The notes beneath the pieces are model-generated. The model was not told the origin of the DNA, did not search any database, and saw only the letters and a program-made list of their open reading frames with translations. The position numbers were made by a program, and so were the translations under genes. Below are positions 19,088 through 28,930 of a stretch of DNA of 32,941 nucleotides, piece by piece. The stretch lies in the NCBI RefSeq assembly GCF_000090795.2, contig NW_003546506.1, positions 102,490 through 135,430 of the forward strand. The letters are read 5' to 3'. The number at the start of each line of letters is the position of its first letter. The stretch's first letter is position 1. The DNA comes from Amphimedon queenslandica (Eukaryota; Porifera; Demospongiae; Haplosclerida; Niphatidae).

Positions 19088-22000
19088 ATGGCGGAAGATT
19101 CTTCAAAGAAAGAAGAGAAAAGAATTCTATACGACCTGGACATACCTTACGAGTGGCCAGAAACACTCCTTATATTAGTAAATATACTTTTAGTAACTGA
19201 TGCTTTCTTCTATATCCATAATTTATGTATTGTAGAATGAAAATGATCACCAGTCACTCTACAAGATACTCACTGCTGCTCTCAATGGTAAGCATACATA
19301 CAGTGCTATACAAAGGTAGAGGGAAAGAAAAATATAATAATAGCTTTTGATTAAGCCACAAAAATTGCAGAATGTCCCAGTGTATTTATGAATAATGTTA
19401 GTACCGTATAGCTGGAAACTTTTGAGGGAGTAAAATTTGATAAATTGCTAAATTTTGAGTGATTGGTGGATTTTAATTTGGCTAATGGCTATCAAAATGC
19501 CAATTCACCAAATTTAATTCCCTCCATAATTCCTATAAATTTTTGTATGTATTATGTTAATTTTTTATGATTTCTCCTTAGCTTGTAGTTGGTTTGCTTT
19601 AGCTGTTCTGAAAAGCCCAACAAGGTACGAATAATCAGGAGTTGTTATAATTCAGTATACTCTAGTATAACTCAGTATACCTCAGTATATTCTTTTATAG
19701 GTTGTTAGGATTATCATCACAGCCACCTTCAGTCTTATCTGACCTCTTGAACAGTCGGTTGTCATGGCAACTCGTACTTAGCAGGTGTGTACATGTACTA
19801 CATGTATAAGTGTTCTTCATGTTTTTTGGTTTTTAGTGATGGACGTCAGTTAGCAGTGGTACAGGAATCAGTCATTGAGATAAGGTATGTTCATGTACAT
19901 GTATACATGATGATTACTGATTATATTAGTATAATAATTTTATTTACTTTATTTTAGATCAATATTAGATGATTTTACTACAGCACGTGCTTCAATAAAA
20001 GGTAATTGTGTATTATTGTGACAAAATGCCCTCACAGTATCTATATGTCAATTTTTAAAAATTCAATAAAAAATCTAAATTTGATGGAAATCAGCTGAAA
20101 CTTGCTACACTATATAAGAACATGTATATGCATCAGGAAAAATTATAAAAATGGAGAATTCTCTACTTTTCATTTTTGACAAAATTTGGCCAACAACCCT
20201 GTGCTATAGTACAGGGACTTTGGCCCGATTTTTGAGCAACTTTAAAAATTCGAAAAAAAATTAAATTTGATCAGAATTAGCTCAAACTTTCTACGCAACA
20301 TAAGAACATGTATGTGTATCAGGAAAAATTATAAAAATGGAAAATTCTTTACTAGTCATTTTTGAAAGAATTGGCTGTACTATAGTACAGGGTTTTTGAC
20401 CAAATTTTAAAGCATGAGGGACACATTAGTTAATCTTTAATTTTTATAGTGTCATCAGACCCATATCCACAGTGGAGATATAGTGTGTGGTCACCACAGG
20501 GCACATCACTAGCTTATGCCAACAGGTAATGTTCATGTAGGTGCACATGTACATGTATGCATGTATACCTTATTCTATTTTCAAAGTCTCTCCCTTTGCA
20601 CATGTACTTGCTTACCATATGCCAGTTTATTTTTGCAGTCAATTTTTTTGTGAATTCTGCACTTCTAAAATTTTGCAGAATAAATTTTGCGAATAGCTTG
20701 CAAAGCAATGGAGACAATGCAAAAACTTGAAATTTGTGAAAATATTTTACCACCAAAATAAGCCAGCATATACTGTATGTTTCTTTTTCTCCCTCTCTCT
20801 CTCTATCATTAGTCAAGGTCATATTACAGTTTATAGCTATAATGGTGAGGTATTGTATCAGCTTTCAGGGACTGGAGGAGGTGTAGCATTAAGTGGTAGT
20901 GGATCAGAGAGACCCACTCCATTTCTAATGACTGCTCTATCTGGGATGTGTTTTGCTAGCAGTAATACTTCAGCTGATTCAACATTACTGATAGTGATGA
21001 GTTATGAAGCACAGATTACCACATACTGTTTGAAGTAAGTGAATGAGATAAGATACTTGCATGATAGTTAATGTAGTGACAGATTTTTATTGTGGTGATT
21101 GACAATGTGTGATCAAAATCCCCCAATATTAAACTACGATTAATTGATGTACTTTTACATGTATATGTGCATGTACATGCTTGTAATGCATACACATGTA
21201 CAAAAATTACCAAATAAAAAATTTATAGCAAAATCACCACTAAATTAATATGTACAGCATCTGTTATGATATATCTTTGCTATTATACTATAGGCAGAAT
21301 AAGAGGTATATATTATTGCACAGTGTTAGTCTATTGGATTATTTCCCATATGGTGCTGGCGGCATACAATATTTATCGGACTCTAATGTGATTGTAATAG
21401 CTGGATGGAGTGATGCTAAAGGTATTGGTAAAAATTGATATTTACATGTACCATATTTGCTCGAATAAGTGCCCTGCTTAAATAAACGCTCATGACAAAT
21501 ATTTTCTAACTATAAATACGCATATTTTAGCCAGTGTATGTGCCATAGGATTTAGATTGTGCCAGATAGCCTAACTGTTGGAGTACAGTTTGGGTTGGAG
21601 TATAGTTTGGAATGCTAGAAGGTCGCGAGTTCAAATTCACTATAGGCTTTTTTGTTTTTTTTACCTGATTTTTTTCCTGTTAAGAAATAAATGCCCGGGT
21701 GTTTAATCGAGCAAATGCGGTACTTTTAATTACTAGTACATAATTCTACAATTCAGTTTAACTTTTTTATCTGCCAATAATTGTAATTATTAAGGTGACA
21801 TAATTGACCGCTGGGATTTTGGTCCAATTGCAAATTTAGCAATTAATGCTACCACTTTTTAAAATTTTTAGTTACCGTATAGCAGGAAATTTTGGAGGGA
21901 GTAAAATTTGGCGAATTGCTAAATTTTGGTTATTGGCGGATTTTAATTTGGCGAATTAGTGGCCACGTGCATTGAGCATGCGTATAAAAGCTCAAAATGG

Positions 22001-22658
22001 CGGATTTTATTTTGGCGAATGGCTATCAAAACACCAAATTCGCCAAATTTAATTCCCTCCAAAATTTCCCGCTATACGGTACTTCCACTTTCTCTCTTTA
22101 TAGAGTCTCCATTGGTTAGTTGTTGGAGGTTAGTTAATGATTCTCCTTACTGGATACCAGCTGCTGATAATCAAATTGAAAAAGTATTTAAAATAATTTA
22201 AATTATATTTTATTAATTTTTGTTGTAGTCAAAAAGAGGTGCCTTTCAATCATTGGTGAACAAGAAAGTTTTTAATGATGTAAAAATTATATAAACTTGT
22301 TATAATATTATTGTCCACATGCACTTTAATTTTGATTGATTTGCTTGTAAGATTATACTATTCACTTCTTTTTTCTCAATCCTATTTACATGTACATGTA
22401 CTTCTATAGGATTGGGTGTACAGTGTATCACTGAGTCCTAGTGGATCATTACTGGCAACTCTTAGTCTGTCGGGATCTATTTGTCTCTGGGACCTTCCAT
22501 CTTGTAGGCTCAAGTCAAAATGGCTTCCTGAAGAACTGGTAAGCTACATGTATTAATGTGTACTAAGTTCATTATTAATGAATGTCTATCATAGCCAGGG
22601 TCTAATGAGAGCCACGTCATGTCTACATCATTTGGATTTGAGACTAAAGCTAGTAAAA
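19088..22658 (+). CDS. NBAS: NBAS, 5' part: exons 1-13
   Basis: Thirteen exons: 19088-19177, 19236-19287, 19582-19624, 19701-19784, 19837-19884, 19958-20001, 20450-20525, 20813-21034, 21294-21421, 22104-22183, 22229-22279, 22410-22538 and 22595-22658. All phases agree and every intron is GT-AG. The roughly 370-residue product starts MAEDSSKKEEKRILYDLDIP. It runs through SWQLVLSRSDGRQLAVVQES, DPYPQWRYSVWSPQGTSLAYA, VSLLDYFPYGAGGIQYL and SVSLSPSGSLLATLSLSG. This is the N-terminal WD-like beta-propeller of NBAS, which tethers Golgi-to-ER vesicles in the syntaxin-18 complex and helps regulate nonsense-mediated decay. A full NBAS has over 2,000 residues. No exon after 13 is found before the GIMAP gene at 24439, so the gene is cut here, interrupted by a very long intron, or misassembled. 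Introns 9 and 6 host MITEs and satellite monomers. Confidence 0.9.
19404..19545. mobile_element. TA-type MITE, family 1, degraded copy
   Basis: The left end CCGTATAGCTGG follows TA at 19402-19403. The interior (GGAGTAAAATTTGATAAATTG, then AATTTAATTCCCTCC) matches the copy at 21875-22079 with a deletion. The right end is eroded. It lies in NBAS intron 2. Confidence 0.65.
20040..20410 (+). repeat. Two monomers of the dispersed satellite, in NBAS intron 6
   Basis: Two copies of the unit seen at 12360-13130 are spaced by about 180 bases. Each has TTTGGCCCGATTTTTGAG or a variant, CTCAAACTTTCTACGCAAC and AAAAATGGA. A near-perfect palindrome CCCTGTGCTATAGTACAGGG lies at 20197-20216. Confidence 0.75.
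21451..21720. mobile_element. TA-flanked MITE, family 2, carrying a tRNA-like core
   Basis: Ends CCATATTTGCTCGAATAAG and the complement of CCGCATTTGCTCGATTAAA form terminal inverted repeats of about 24 bases, each flanked by TA (21449-21450, 21721-21722). The other NBAS copy (intron 9, around 4508-4520) has the uninterrupted site ACATGTACTTGTAATTAC, so the insertion borders are directly shown. The core at about 21558-21648 resembles a tRNA gene: an A-box-like TAGCCTAACTGTTGGAG (21568-21584) and a B-box-like GAGTTCAAATTC (21627-21638). No coding capacity. Confidence 0.85.
21558..21648 (+). repeat. tRNA-derived (SINE-like) segment inside a MITE
   Basis: The A-box-like and B-box-like motifs named in the surrounding element are about 45 bases apart, close to the spacing in tRNA genes with a short insertion. 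A near-duplicate TTGGAGTACAGTTTGGG / TTGGAGTATAGTTTGGA lies between them. The stems do not fold into a full cloverleaf by eye, so it is a relic or a SINE head rather than a working tRNA. Confidence 0.55.
21875..22079. mobile_element. TA-flanked MITE, family 1, well-preserved copy
   Basis: A 205-base element with ends CCGTATAGCAGGAAATTTTGG and CCAAAATTTCCCGCTATACGG pairing almost perfectly, flanked by TA (21873-21874 and 22080-22081). Most of the element folds on itself through GGCGAATT / AATTCGCC blocks. The paralogous NBAS intron 9 (near 4650-4660) reads GTTACTTCC with no insert, so it supplies the empty site. A TA target suggests a Tc1/mariner- or IS630-type source. Confidence 0.88.
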
Positions 22659-23428
22659 GTGAGTGTACTTCAATTATTTCATTTTGGAGCCTGCAAGAGT
22701 TTTAAATTTCTGCATTCAGGGTTCAAAGTTCTAGTGAGAGGGGCAAAATTGATATCTGGGGGCAGCATATGCATACTAATAATTGTACTTAATTCATTTA
22801 TAATGTTTTGGTGTAATGCAGGTTAAATACATGTAGTTAAGAAATAGAAAGGATGAGAACTTATTCAATTCTTATCTTTTTCATCGTTGATTACTGATGT
22901 AGGCTGTGTTTGTGTCATATGGCTTGTGTTGATGCTATTGCTCCATACCCCTTATCTTATCTATCATTGTGGGTAGTATAATTAATTTAGTATAGTAGTT
23001 GTGGCTCTACACAAGTTGGCATAATATGTTTTCTACAAAATTGAATATTAAAGTTAGAGTTGTGCATATGAGATATTTACATGCATTTGTGACGTGCTTC
23101 ATCTTGGAGTGTATTCATCTACACTATAAACAAAATACCTACTTGCATGTATAGAATAATTATTTTTATGGCAGCGCAAAGGCTGATCCACACTGCTCCT
23201 ATTACAACCAAAGTCCCTATCGACATTATTATATGCAAGACATATAGCACTTGTGAATTGTCCTTAATGTGCGCTTCCCTATCTAGTACTGACTTTAATT
23301 TATGCAAAGCCTGGGGAGGCTAAATAATGTAAAAATACTAAAAAATTAAGAAAAGGAACAGGAGCTACACATATAAAAAGTCTTTCTACTGAAATAATAT
23401 TTAGAAAAGAAACAGCTGGACAATACAG
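22659..23428. other. NBAS-intron remnant and unassigned DNA
   Basis: Up to about 22860 it is shared in part with 5221-5500 (GGGTTCAAAGTTCTAGTGAG, TTTTGGTGTAATGCAG). Beyond that I see no exon I can name. A minus-strand open stretch at 23119-23307 has one hydrophobic run (IIMSIGTLVVIGAVWISLC) after a charged start (KLKSVLDREAHIKDNSQ). It could be a membrane-spanning exon of an unknown gene, but the support is weak. Confidence 0.35.
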
Positions 23429-24439
23429 TTAGTCATTATGTTTTGAATACTTTGAAAGAAAGAAAAATTTTCTTTCTTTTTTTTTAAAATTGATTGCTTC
23501 AGTGTCATACTTCTCTGTTTCTGATTTTTTCATTGATTTTTCAAAGCTTCCTCTTCCTAATTTTGCTCCAATTATTGCTCCTAATGTTGTTCCGATGTAT
23601 GGGCCAATTACAGGTACAATTATAGAGACCAATCCACCTGCAACTGCACCAATATTTCTGGCAGCTACTTGGCGCCTCCTTCTCTCTTCGTTGATATCCC
23701 AGTCTTGTTGAGCCTCAATGCATACCTTCATTAGTGTCTCCTTCCAGCTTCTGTAAATTGGTATTTCTTCATCATACCAAGATGTGCAGCAAACATTCAT
23801 TCCTAAAATAATCTCCTCAGGAACTCCATACTTTGTTAGGGTACTTTTGACATTTATACACCAATCCTCCATTATCATCTTCATCTTTACCCCTTTGACA
23901 TCATTATCAGGCATTTCCTTTTGTCCGTCAGAAGCTAATTTGTGTATGGGTGGCTTAAATGAATTTGCTTTTGTCAGTACAAGGATGCTCTTTTTCCAAA
24001 CATTGTAATTTCTTTTACAATTTTTGGCCAAATCTTTCAAAAATTTGTGAACATCATTATCCAATCTCCGGGCAAATTCCTGACAAATGAATATGAGATA
24101 TCTATCTCCTTTTGATTTCATGCCTTTCTTAAACTCCTTAATTAATTTACTATCGTCAGAGTTTGGATCTCCTATTCCTCTAGTGTCGTAAATAGTAGTA
24201 GGTACACCGTAGAACATTCCTTTGTACTCTTCTAGTGGTTCATGATTAGTTGGTTGTAAACCATGACTCACTAGTGCCTTTTCTTCTCCCAGTAATGAAT
24301 TGATGAGTTGTGATTTACCAGCTCCTGTCTTACCAATTACAAAAATTGTCAATGTCCCTGGTACAGGAAGTTCCATGAGTTCTTCATCTGCAATTGTGCT
24401 GGTTTCAGTTTCTACATCTTCGTCCGGTTTTTCTGCCAT
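23429..24439 (-). CDS. AIG1/GIMAP-like GTPase, type A (intact, 336 aa)
   Basis: ATG at 24439 starts MAEKPDEDVETETS, a shorter tail than other type A members. P-loop GKTGAGKS is at 36-43, DTRG at 85-88 and TKAN at 156-159. The linker (KPPIHKLASDGQKEMPDND) is followed by DWCINVKSTLTKYGVPEEI. A Gly-rich hairpin (IGAVAGGLVSIIVPVIGP...TLGAIIG) and a basic, aromatic-ended tail (KKERKFFFLSKYSKHND) close the protein. No breaks are seen. Its start codon lies 280 bases from that of the divergent type B gene at 24719, so the two may be co-controlled. Downstream on the opposite strand is NBAS. Confidence 0.93.
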   Translation of the reverse strand: MAEKPDEDVETETSTIADEELMELPVPGTLTIFVIGKTGAGKSQLINSLLGEEKALVSHGLQPTNHEPLEEYKGMFYGVPTTIYDTRGIGDPNSDDSKLIKEFKKGMKSKGDRYLIFICQEFARRLDNDVHKFLKDLAKNCKRNYNVWKKSILVLTKANSFKPPIHKLASDGQKEMPDNDVKGVKMKMIMEDWCINVKSTLTKYGVPEEIILGMNVCCTSWYDEEIPIYRSWKETLMKVCIEAQQDWDINEERRRRQVAARNIGAVAGGLVSIIVPVIGPYIGTTLGAIIGAKLGRGSFEKSMKKSETEKYDTEAINFKKKERKFFFLSKYSKHND

Positions 24440-24718
24440 TATAGATCACTAGTATCTGAGTATATGTTGTGACTGTGCTCAGTATGCTGTTAGATTGCTG
24501 TCAGGCCCTGCCTAGTCTCAGGGCCAGGGCCTATCTAACCACTAGTTATAGTTGTGGCTTTTGCAAGGATTCTGTGGTTAGCCTGCATACAACTGTTATA
24601 GAGAAAGGCTTTGGCTCTAACTCGGTAACTCCACAATTGTTGCCGTTGTAAGGCTGTTGTAGGGGCTTTATGAAAACCAGTTTTTAGTTTAGACTTCAGT
24701 TTACTCAAACTTAGTAGT
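24440..24718. promoter_or_regulatory. Divergent intergenic region between type A and type B GIMAP genes
   Basis: About 280 bases separate two intact divergent genes. It is richer in GC than its surroundings and contains the hairpin AGGCCCTG...CAGGGCC (about 24503-24527). It is the best candidate in the window for a shared GIMAP promoter. No core element is firmly identified. Confidence 0.35.
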
Positions 24719-25645
24719 ATGGCTGAAGGTGGTGAGGAGAATCTGCAAGAAACAGATCAACCAAAAGCAGAAGATCCTCTTACTATCATAGTGATAGGTA
24801 GGACAGGAGTTGGTAAATCAGCACTTGTCAACTCACTACTGGGAGACACCATAGACAGAGAAGCTATAGTTACAGATGGTCTACAACCCACTGACCATGA
24901 TATATTGGAGAAGCATGAGGGATCGTTTTGTGGGGAACAAGTTGTGGTATACGATACTAAAGGATTAGGAAATCCAAGGTTAGATGATGATGACCTCATG
25001 AAGCATTACCTAGCTGCTATAAAAACACAGGGCAATCGTTTGATTGTACTTATATGCCAAAAGTTAGGGGAAAGTTATGATACTAATCGCCGTTTTGCAA
25101 AGCTTCTAGCAAGACACTTTGGAGACAGTTACAACACATGGAAAAAATGCATCTTTGTGCTGACAAAAGCTAACCAGTACAAGAATAAGGAAACTAGTGA
25201 CGAAGTTGACCATGGGACTATTACAAAAACTAAACTAAGAGTCTACAGTGAAGAATGGAAAATAGTATTTCGTCAGTGCTTGTGCGAGTATGGCATCCCT
25301 GGAAAAATCATCTCAGAACGACCAGTTTGCTTTGCTGGGCTTAATGGCAGTGACTTAGAAGATTGGATCAAACCACTCTTTGGAAAATGCAAGTCAGTTG
25401 ACGAGGCTCAAAAATATTCCGCATCATCTGGAAGGAAACTTCGTGGTGCAGTAATAGGAGCAACTGTTGGTGGTATAGTCCTACCACTGGCTGGTGTCCC
25501 AATTGGTTTTGGAGCAGGATGGTATGTTGGGAAGAAATCTTATATGAAAAAAATTAAAAAAAAAGAAAAAAACAAGAAAATCGAAGAAATTGCGAAATTG
25601 TATCAAAAAGAAGAAGACAAAAGAAACCAGGAAGATGAAAACTAG
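24719..25645 (+). CDS. AIG1/GIMAP-like GTPase, type B (intact, 308 aa)
   Basis: ATG at 24719. P-loop GRTGVGKS is at 27-34, DTKG at 79-82 and TKAN at 149-152. It is close to the genes at 6759 and 29207 but has a short N-terminal tail without the IQQEDT repeats. Where they read AAMRQSSRL it reads AAIKTQGNRL. The helical part (EEWKIVFRQCLCEYGIPGKI, RPVCFAGLNG) is followed by the Gly-rich hairpin (GAVIGATVGGIVLPLAGVP...) and a long Lys/Glu tail (KKKEKNKKIEEIAKLYQK) able to form a charged helix. It is the only type B copy on the plus strand, so the local block was inverted relative to cassettes 1 and 2. Confidence 0.93.
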   Translation: MAEGGEENLQETDQPKAEDPLTIIVIGRTGVGKSALVNSLLGDTIDREAIVTDGLQPTDHDILEKHEGSFCGEQVVVYDTKGLGNPRLDDDDLMKHYLAAIKTQGNRLIVLICQKLGESYDTNRRFAKLLARHFGDSYNTWKKCIFVLTKANQYKNKETSDEVDHGTITKTKLRVYSEEWKIVFRQCLCEYGIPGKIISERPVCFAGLNGSDLEDWIKPLFGKCKSVDEAQKYSASSGRKLRGAVIGATVGGIVLPLAGVPIGFGAGWYVGKKSYMKKIKKKEKNKKIEEIAKLYQKEEDKRNQEDEN

Positions 25646-26341
25646 TCCATGATATAGTTTTTGTTTGCTACATGACATAAATTTACATTTACACAATAAT
25701 TTATTGTTTAGGAGAATAATGCAGGCTATTTTCATAATGCAGCATACATGTAATTTTCAAGGCTCTTATTAGGAGCGTTAACCTTAGAAGTCTTGGTAAT
25801 AAGTAATAAACCTTGGTCCAAATATGCTTCCGAAATGAAAAAGTTTTAGAAATATTAATCTTTTTGCACTAAAGGTGGAATTGCAATAGCACATTAGGCC
25901 TAACATTACATTGATACTGGAATAGAATTTGGTTGAAAAGAAGGTCAAATTACCCACACTTTTGATTAAAAATTGACAGTACGCTGGCTTAGCATTATAA
26001 TTTACCTTAATTCACTTATACAATTATTTTGTTTAAAATTAGTCATAATAAATTTAATTTTTCTAAATTGACTAACAACCAATTCAAGCACATTTAATGT
26101 CTAGTTCGATATGCCATCCATTCTCACACCTATACTTATATGCTGCACAAATTATTAGCATTGACAAATAGCTTACTATTTCCCTTAGCCTGCTGTGGCC
26201 ATAGCTAAATATAAGTGGCCATAGCTAAATATAATTATCTTATGGTTTACAGTTTAGAAACAATAAAAACAAAAATAGCAACATTAATTATGTAATTCAG
26301 TTATAGGGCATTAATTTTATACTATAGTAGAGGTCATTTTA
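25646..26341. other. Intergenic; one 2x20-bp tandem repeat, otherwise nothing seen
   Basis: AT-rich DNA without an exon or RNA gene. A perfect tandem duplication GTGGCCATAGCTAAATATAA occupies 26195-26234. Confidence 0.45.
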
Positions 26342-26872
26342 TAGGTACCTCTTCTCAAACTTCTTTTCCTCTGCCTCTTTCACTGCTCCCTAGCTTGTAT
26401 AAACTGTCTCCAATTTTCTAACCAATCAAACCCCCCAACAGTCATACCAACTTGTATGCCAATCACTTTAACTTTTGGCGTATAAGTACGATCAAACGAC
26501 TGCTCTGCTTCTTTATAGCAGCTAGGTAATGCAGCTAATGCTTCATGAGGTCATCATCATATAACTCTGGATTTCCTAGTCCTTTAGTGTCATATATCAC
26601 AACTCGTGCAGTTTTTCTCCACAGAACAATCCCTCATGCTTCTCCAATATATCATGGTCAGTGGGTCGTAGACCATCTGTGACTATTGCTTCCCTGTCTA
26701 TAGTATCTACCAGTAATGAATTAATAAGTGCTGATTTACCAACTCCAGTCCTACCTATCACTATGATAGTAAGAGGATCCTTTTTTGGTTGTTGTTTTGT
26801 ATCTTGCATTATTGTGTCTTCTTGTTGCATTACTTCTTCATTGCAAGTTTTTATGTCTTCTCCTTCTGCCAC
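26342..26872 (-). pseudogene. Mosaic GIMAP pseudogene: type B 5' part joined to type C 3' tail
   Basis: The segment 26342-26471 matches the last coding bases of the type C gene (as at 9297-9420). From about 26473 to 26872 it matches type B (P-loop GRTGVGKSALI, DREAIVTDGLRPTDHD, KHEG). The middle of both parents is gone. The type B start codon has become GTG (26870-26872), and a small insertion after CGE breaks the frame before the DTKG switch. It is plainly dead. The hybrid structure suggests recombination between a type B and a type C gene. Confidence 0.85.
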
Positions 26873-27044
26873 GACCCTGAATATAGGACTCTTGTTTAGG
26901 TGTGGTGACTGTGGTCTCAGTGTGTGTGTGACAAACATGTTTTGATATCTGGGGAATCACTTTAAGGATTCACTGTTACTACAAATATATGTAGATAATT
27001 ACTCTAATAGTTGTAGATGTAAATTACTATTGATTGTATTACTA

Positions 27045-27197
27045 AAGGCCTCCATACACTAGGCAACATGTTGCTGGCAACATTTGTGGTTACTTTGATC
27101 TTGTAAGCAACATGTTGCCAGAAATAGAAAGATGTTCTATTTTTGGCAACATGTTGCTTGGTTGCTAGCAACAAGTTGCCTCGTGTATGAAGGCCTT
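27045..27197. mobile_element. TA-flanked MITE, family 3
   Basis: A 153-base element with ends AAGGCCTCCATACACTAGG and the complement of AAGGCCTTCATACACGAGG, flanked by TA (27043-27044 and 27198-27199). The interior is built from GCAACATGTTGC palindromes in both orientations. It lies between the mosaic pseudogene and the type A gene. No coding capacity. Confidence 0.8.
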
Positions 27198-27281
27198 TAG
27201 GAAAGAACAATAAATGAACAATGAACAAAGCAATTGTTTTGATAACCTACATAATAAGATTGACATAATAGTTATGCAGAA

Positions 27282-28358
27282 TTAATGGTGTCTTGAAAGA
27301 AAGTCAAAATCTTTTCTTTTCTCAAAATCGACCGTGTCTTTCTTATACTTCTCTACTTCTGATTTTTTCATTGATCTCTCAAAGCTTTTTCTTCCTAATT
27401 TCAATCCAATTATGGCTCCTACTGTTGTTCCTATGCATGGGCCAACTACAGGAACCATAAGAGTGCAAATCCCACCTGCAACTGCACCAATATTCCTGCT
27501 AGCTATTTTGCGCCTCCTCTTTTCTTCGTTGATATCCCGATCTTGTTGAGCCTCAATGCATACTTTCATTAATTCCTCCTTCCAGCTTCTGTAAATTGGT
27601 ATTTCTTCATCGTAAGCTGATGTGGAGCAGACATTCATTCTTAAAATAATCTCCTCTGTGACTCCATGTTTGATTAGAGAACTTTTGAAACTTATACACC
27701 AATCTTTCATTAGTGTCATCATTTGTAGCCCTTTGGCATCTTTTTCAGGGATTTCCCTTTTCTTGTCAGTAGTTGGTCGATGAAAATATGCGTACAAATT
27801 TGCTTTTGTGAGTACAAGGATGCTCTTTTTCCAAAAATTGTAATCTTTTTTGAATTGTTTGGCTAAATCTTGTAAAAATTTGTGAGTAGCATCATCCAAT
27901 CTGGAGCCAAATTCCTGACACATGAATATGAGGTATTGATCTCCTCTTGACTTTATGGCTTTCTTAAACTCCTTTATGAGTTCCTTTTTGTTGAATTTCA
28001 GATCTCCTACTCCTCTCATGTCGTAAAATGTAGTGGGTACACCGCAGAATACCCCATCATGCCTCTCTAGTGGTTTGTGTCTAGTTGGATGTACACCATC
28101 ACTCACTAGTGCCTTGTCCTCTCCCAGTAATGAATTGATGAGTAATGATTTACCAGCTCCTGTCTTACCAATTACAAAAATTGTGAATGATTCTGGTGGG
28201 CTTTGTTGTTCCTGAATACTAATACTCAGTTCTTGATCTGCTATTACTATATCTCTGCTTACAGTTTCTTCTTGAATACTCAGTTCTCAATCTACTATAG
28301 CTTCTCTGCTTTCTTGTTCTTCTAGTTCTATTTCTTCTTTATCTGGTCTCACTGCCAT
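27282..28358 (-). pseudogene. GIMAP-like GTPase type A with one TGA in the N-terminal tail
   Basis: From ATG at 28358 (MAVRPDKEEIELEEQE) the frame meets TGA at codon 24 (28287-28289). The sister gene at 30393 has CGA there (ADRELSIQ). After the stop the frame stays open to 27282, with P-loop GKTGAGKS, DMRG, TKAN, DWCISFKSSLIKHGV, the Gly-rich hairpin (IGAVAGGICTLMVPVVGP...) and a short tail. The first candidate re-start is GTG at 28106, which lies after the P-loop, so re-initiation there would not give a GTPase. The switch reads DMRG instead of DTRG, a change seen in no other copy. Both points suggest relaxed selection after a single nonsense change. Confidence 0.8.
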
Positions 28359-28600
28359 TGAGCCTACCTTCACTGTTACTGGTGTAGGTACTGAGCTAAC
28401 TATTAATTGATATAACATCTGCTACTTAACTACTAATTATTTTATTTAATAAATAACATTAGGGGTGGTGCTAGATATAACATTATTATTGATGATAATA
28501 TTTTAGTTGACTATCCAGTTTATTACAATAGTTTACATCAGCTTAGAACCTAATTTGATCCCAGCTAGCCTTTCATTTCATTGCTTTATGTATTTGGTAA
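28359..28600. repeat. Segmental duplicate of 31488-31710
   Basis: The 5' flank of the type A gene (GCCTACCTTCACTGTTACTGG ... AACATTAGGGGTGGTGCTAG ... CCAGCTAGCCTTTCATT) is nearly identical to the flank of the type A gene at 31487. It shows that gene and upstream DNA were copied together. No coding content. Confidence 0.85.
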
Positions 28601-28654
28601 ATGATTTTGATGTAAATGTAATAAAACTGTCCTCCTAATATTTTATCAAACAAA

Positions 28655-28840
28655 TCTAGTATTGAATTGACCAAAGAAGATTTGCCAGCTCCTATTTTTC
28701 CAACTACAAAAATGTTTAACGAATTTGGTACATGCAATTGCACATGTCTCATCATCTCCATCAGTGCTGCTGCAGTCCTCAATGTTGTCATTTCCTTCAA
28801 CATTATATCATAGTTCAATATCATCTGGTCATGCTGCCAT
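28655..28840 (-). pseudogene. GIMAP-like type D, 5' scrap
   Basis: Matches the first part of the type D gene at 6531. It begins ATGGCAGCATGACC with a premature TGA. Frame slips separate the N-terminal tail (NIEDCSSTDGDDE) from the P-loop stretch (LNIFVVGKIGAGKSSLVNSIL). Homology ends just after the P-loop near 28655. It occupies the D slot of cassette 2, upstream of the type B gene at 29207. Confidence 0.8.
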
Positions 28841-28930
28841 TTTTAATGTTTAAGGGCTGTTTTTTATTCACGTCATATGATCTGATTTATAGAGGATATG
28901 CTTGCTAAGTATATTTATAACTTTTTAGTA

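Noticed and set aside
21558-21648. A functional tRNA gene
   Set aside because: The boxes deviate from consensus, the acceptor stem does not pair, and it lies inside a transposon.
23119-23307. A separate 62-residue membrane-protein gene
   Set aside because: No recognisable family, no neighbouring exons and no clear splice sites. It is mentioned only as a weak possibility.
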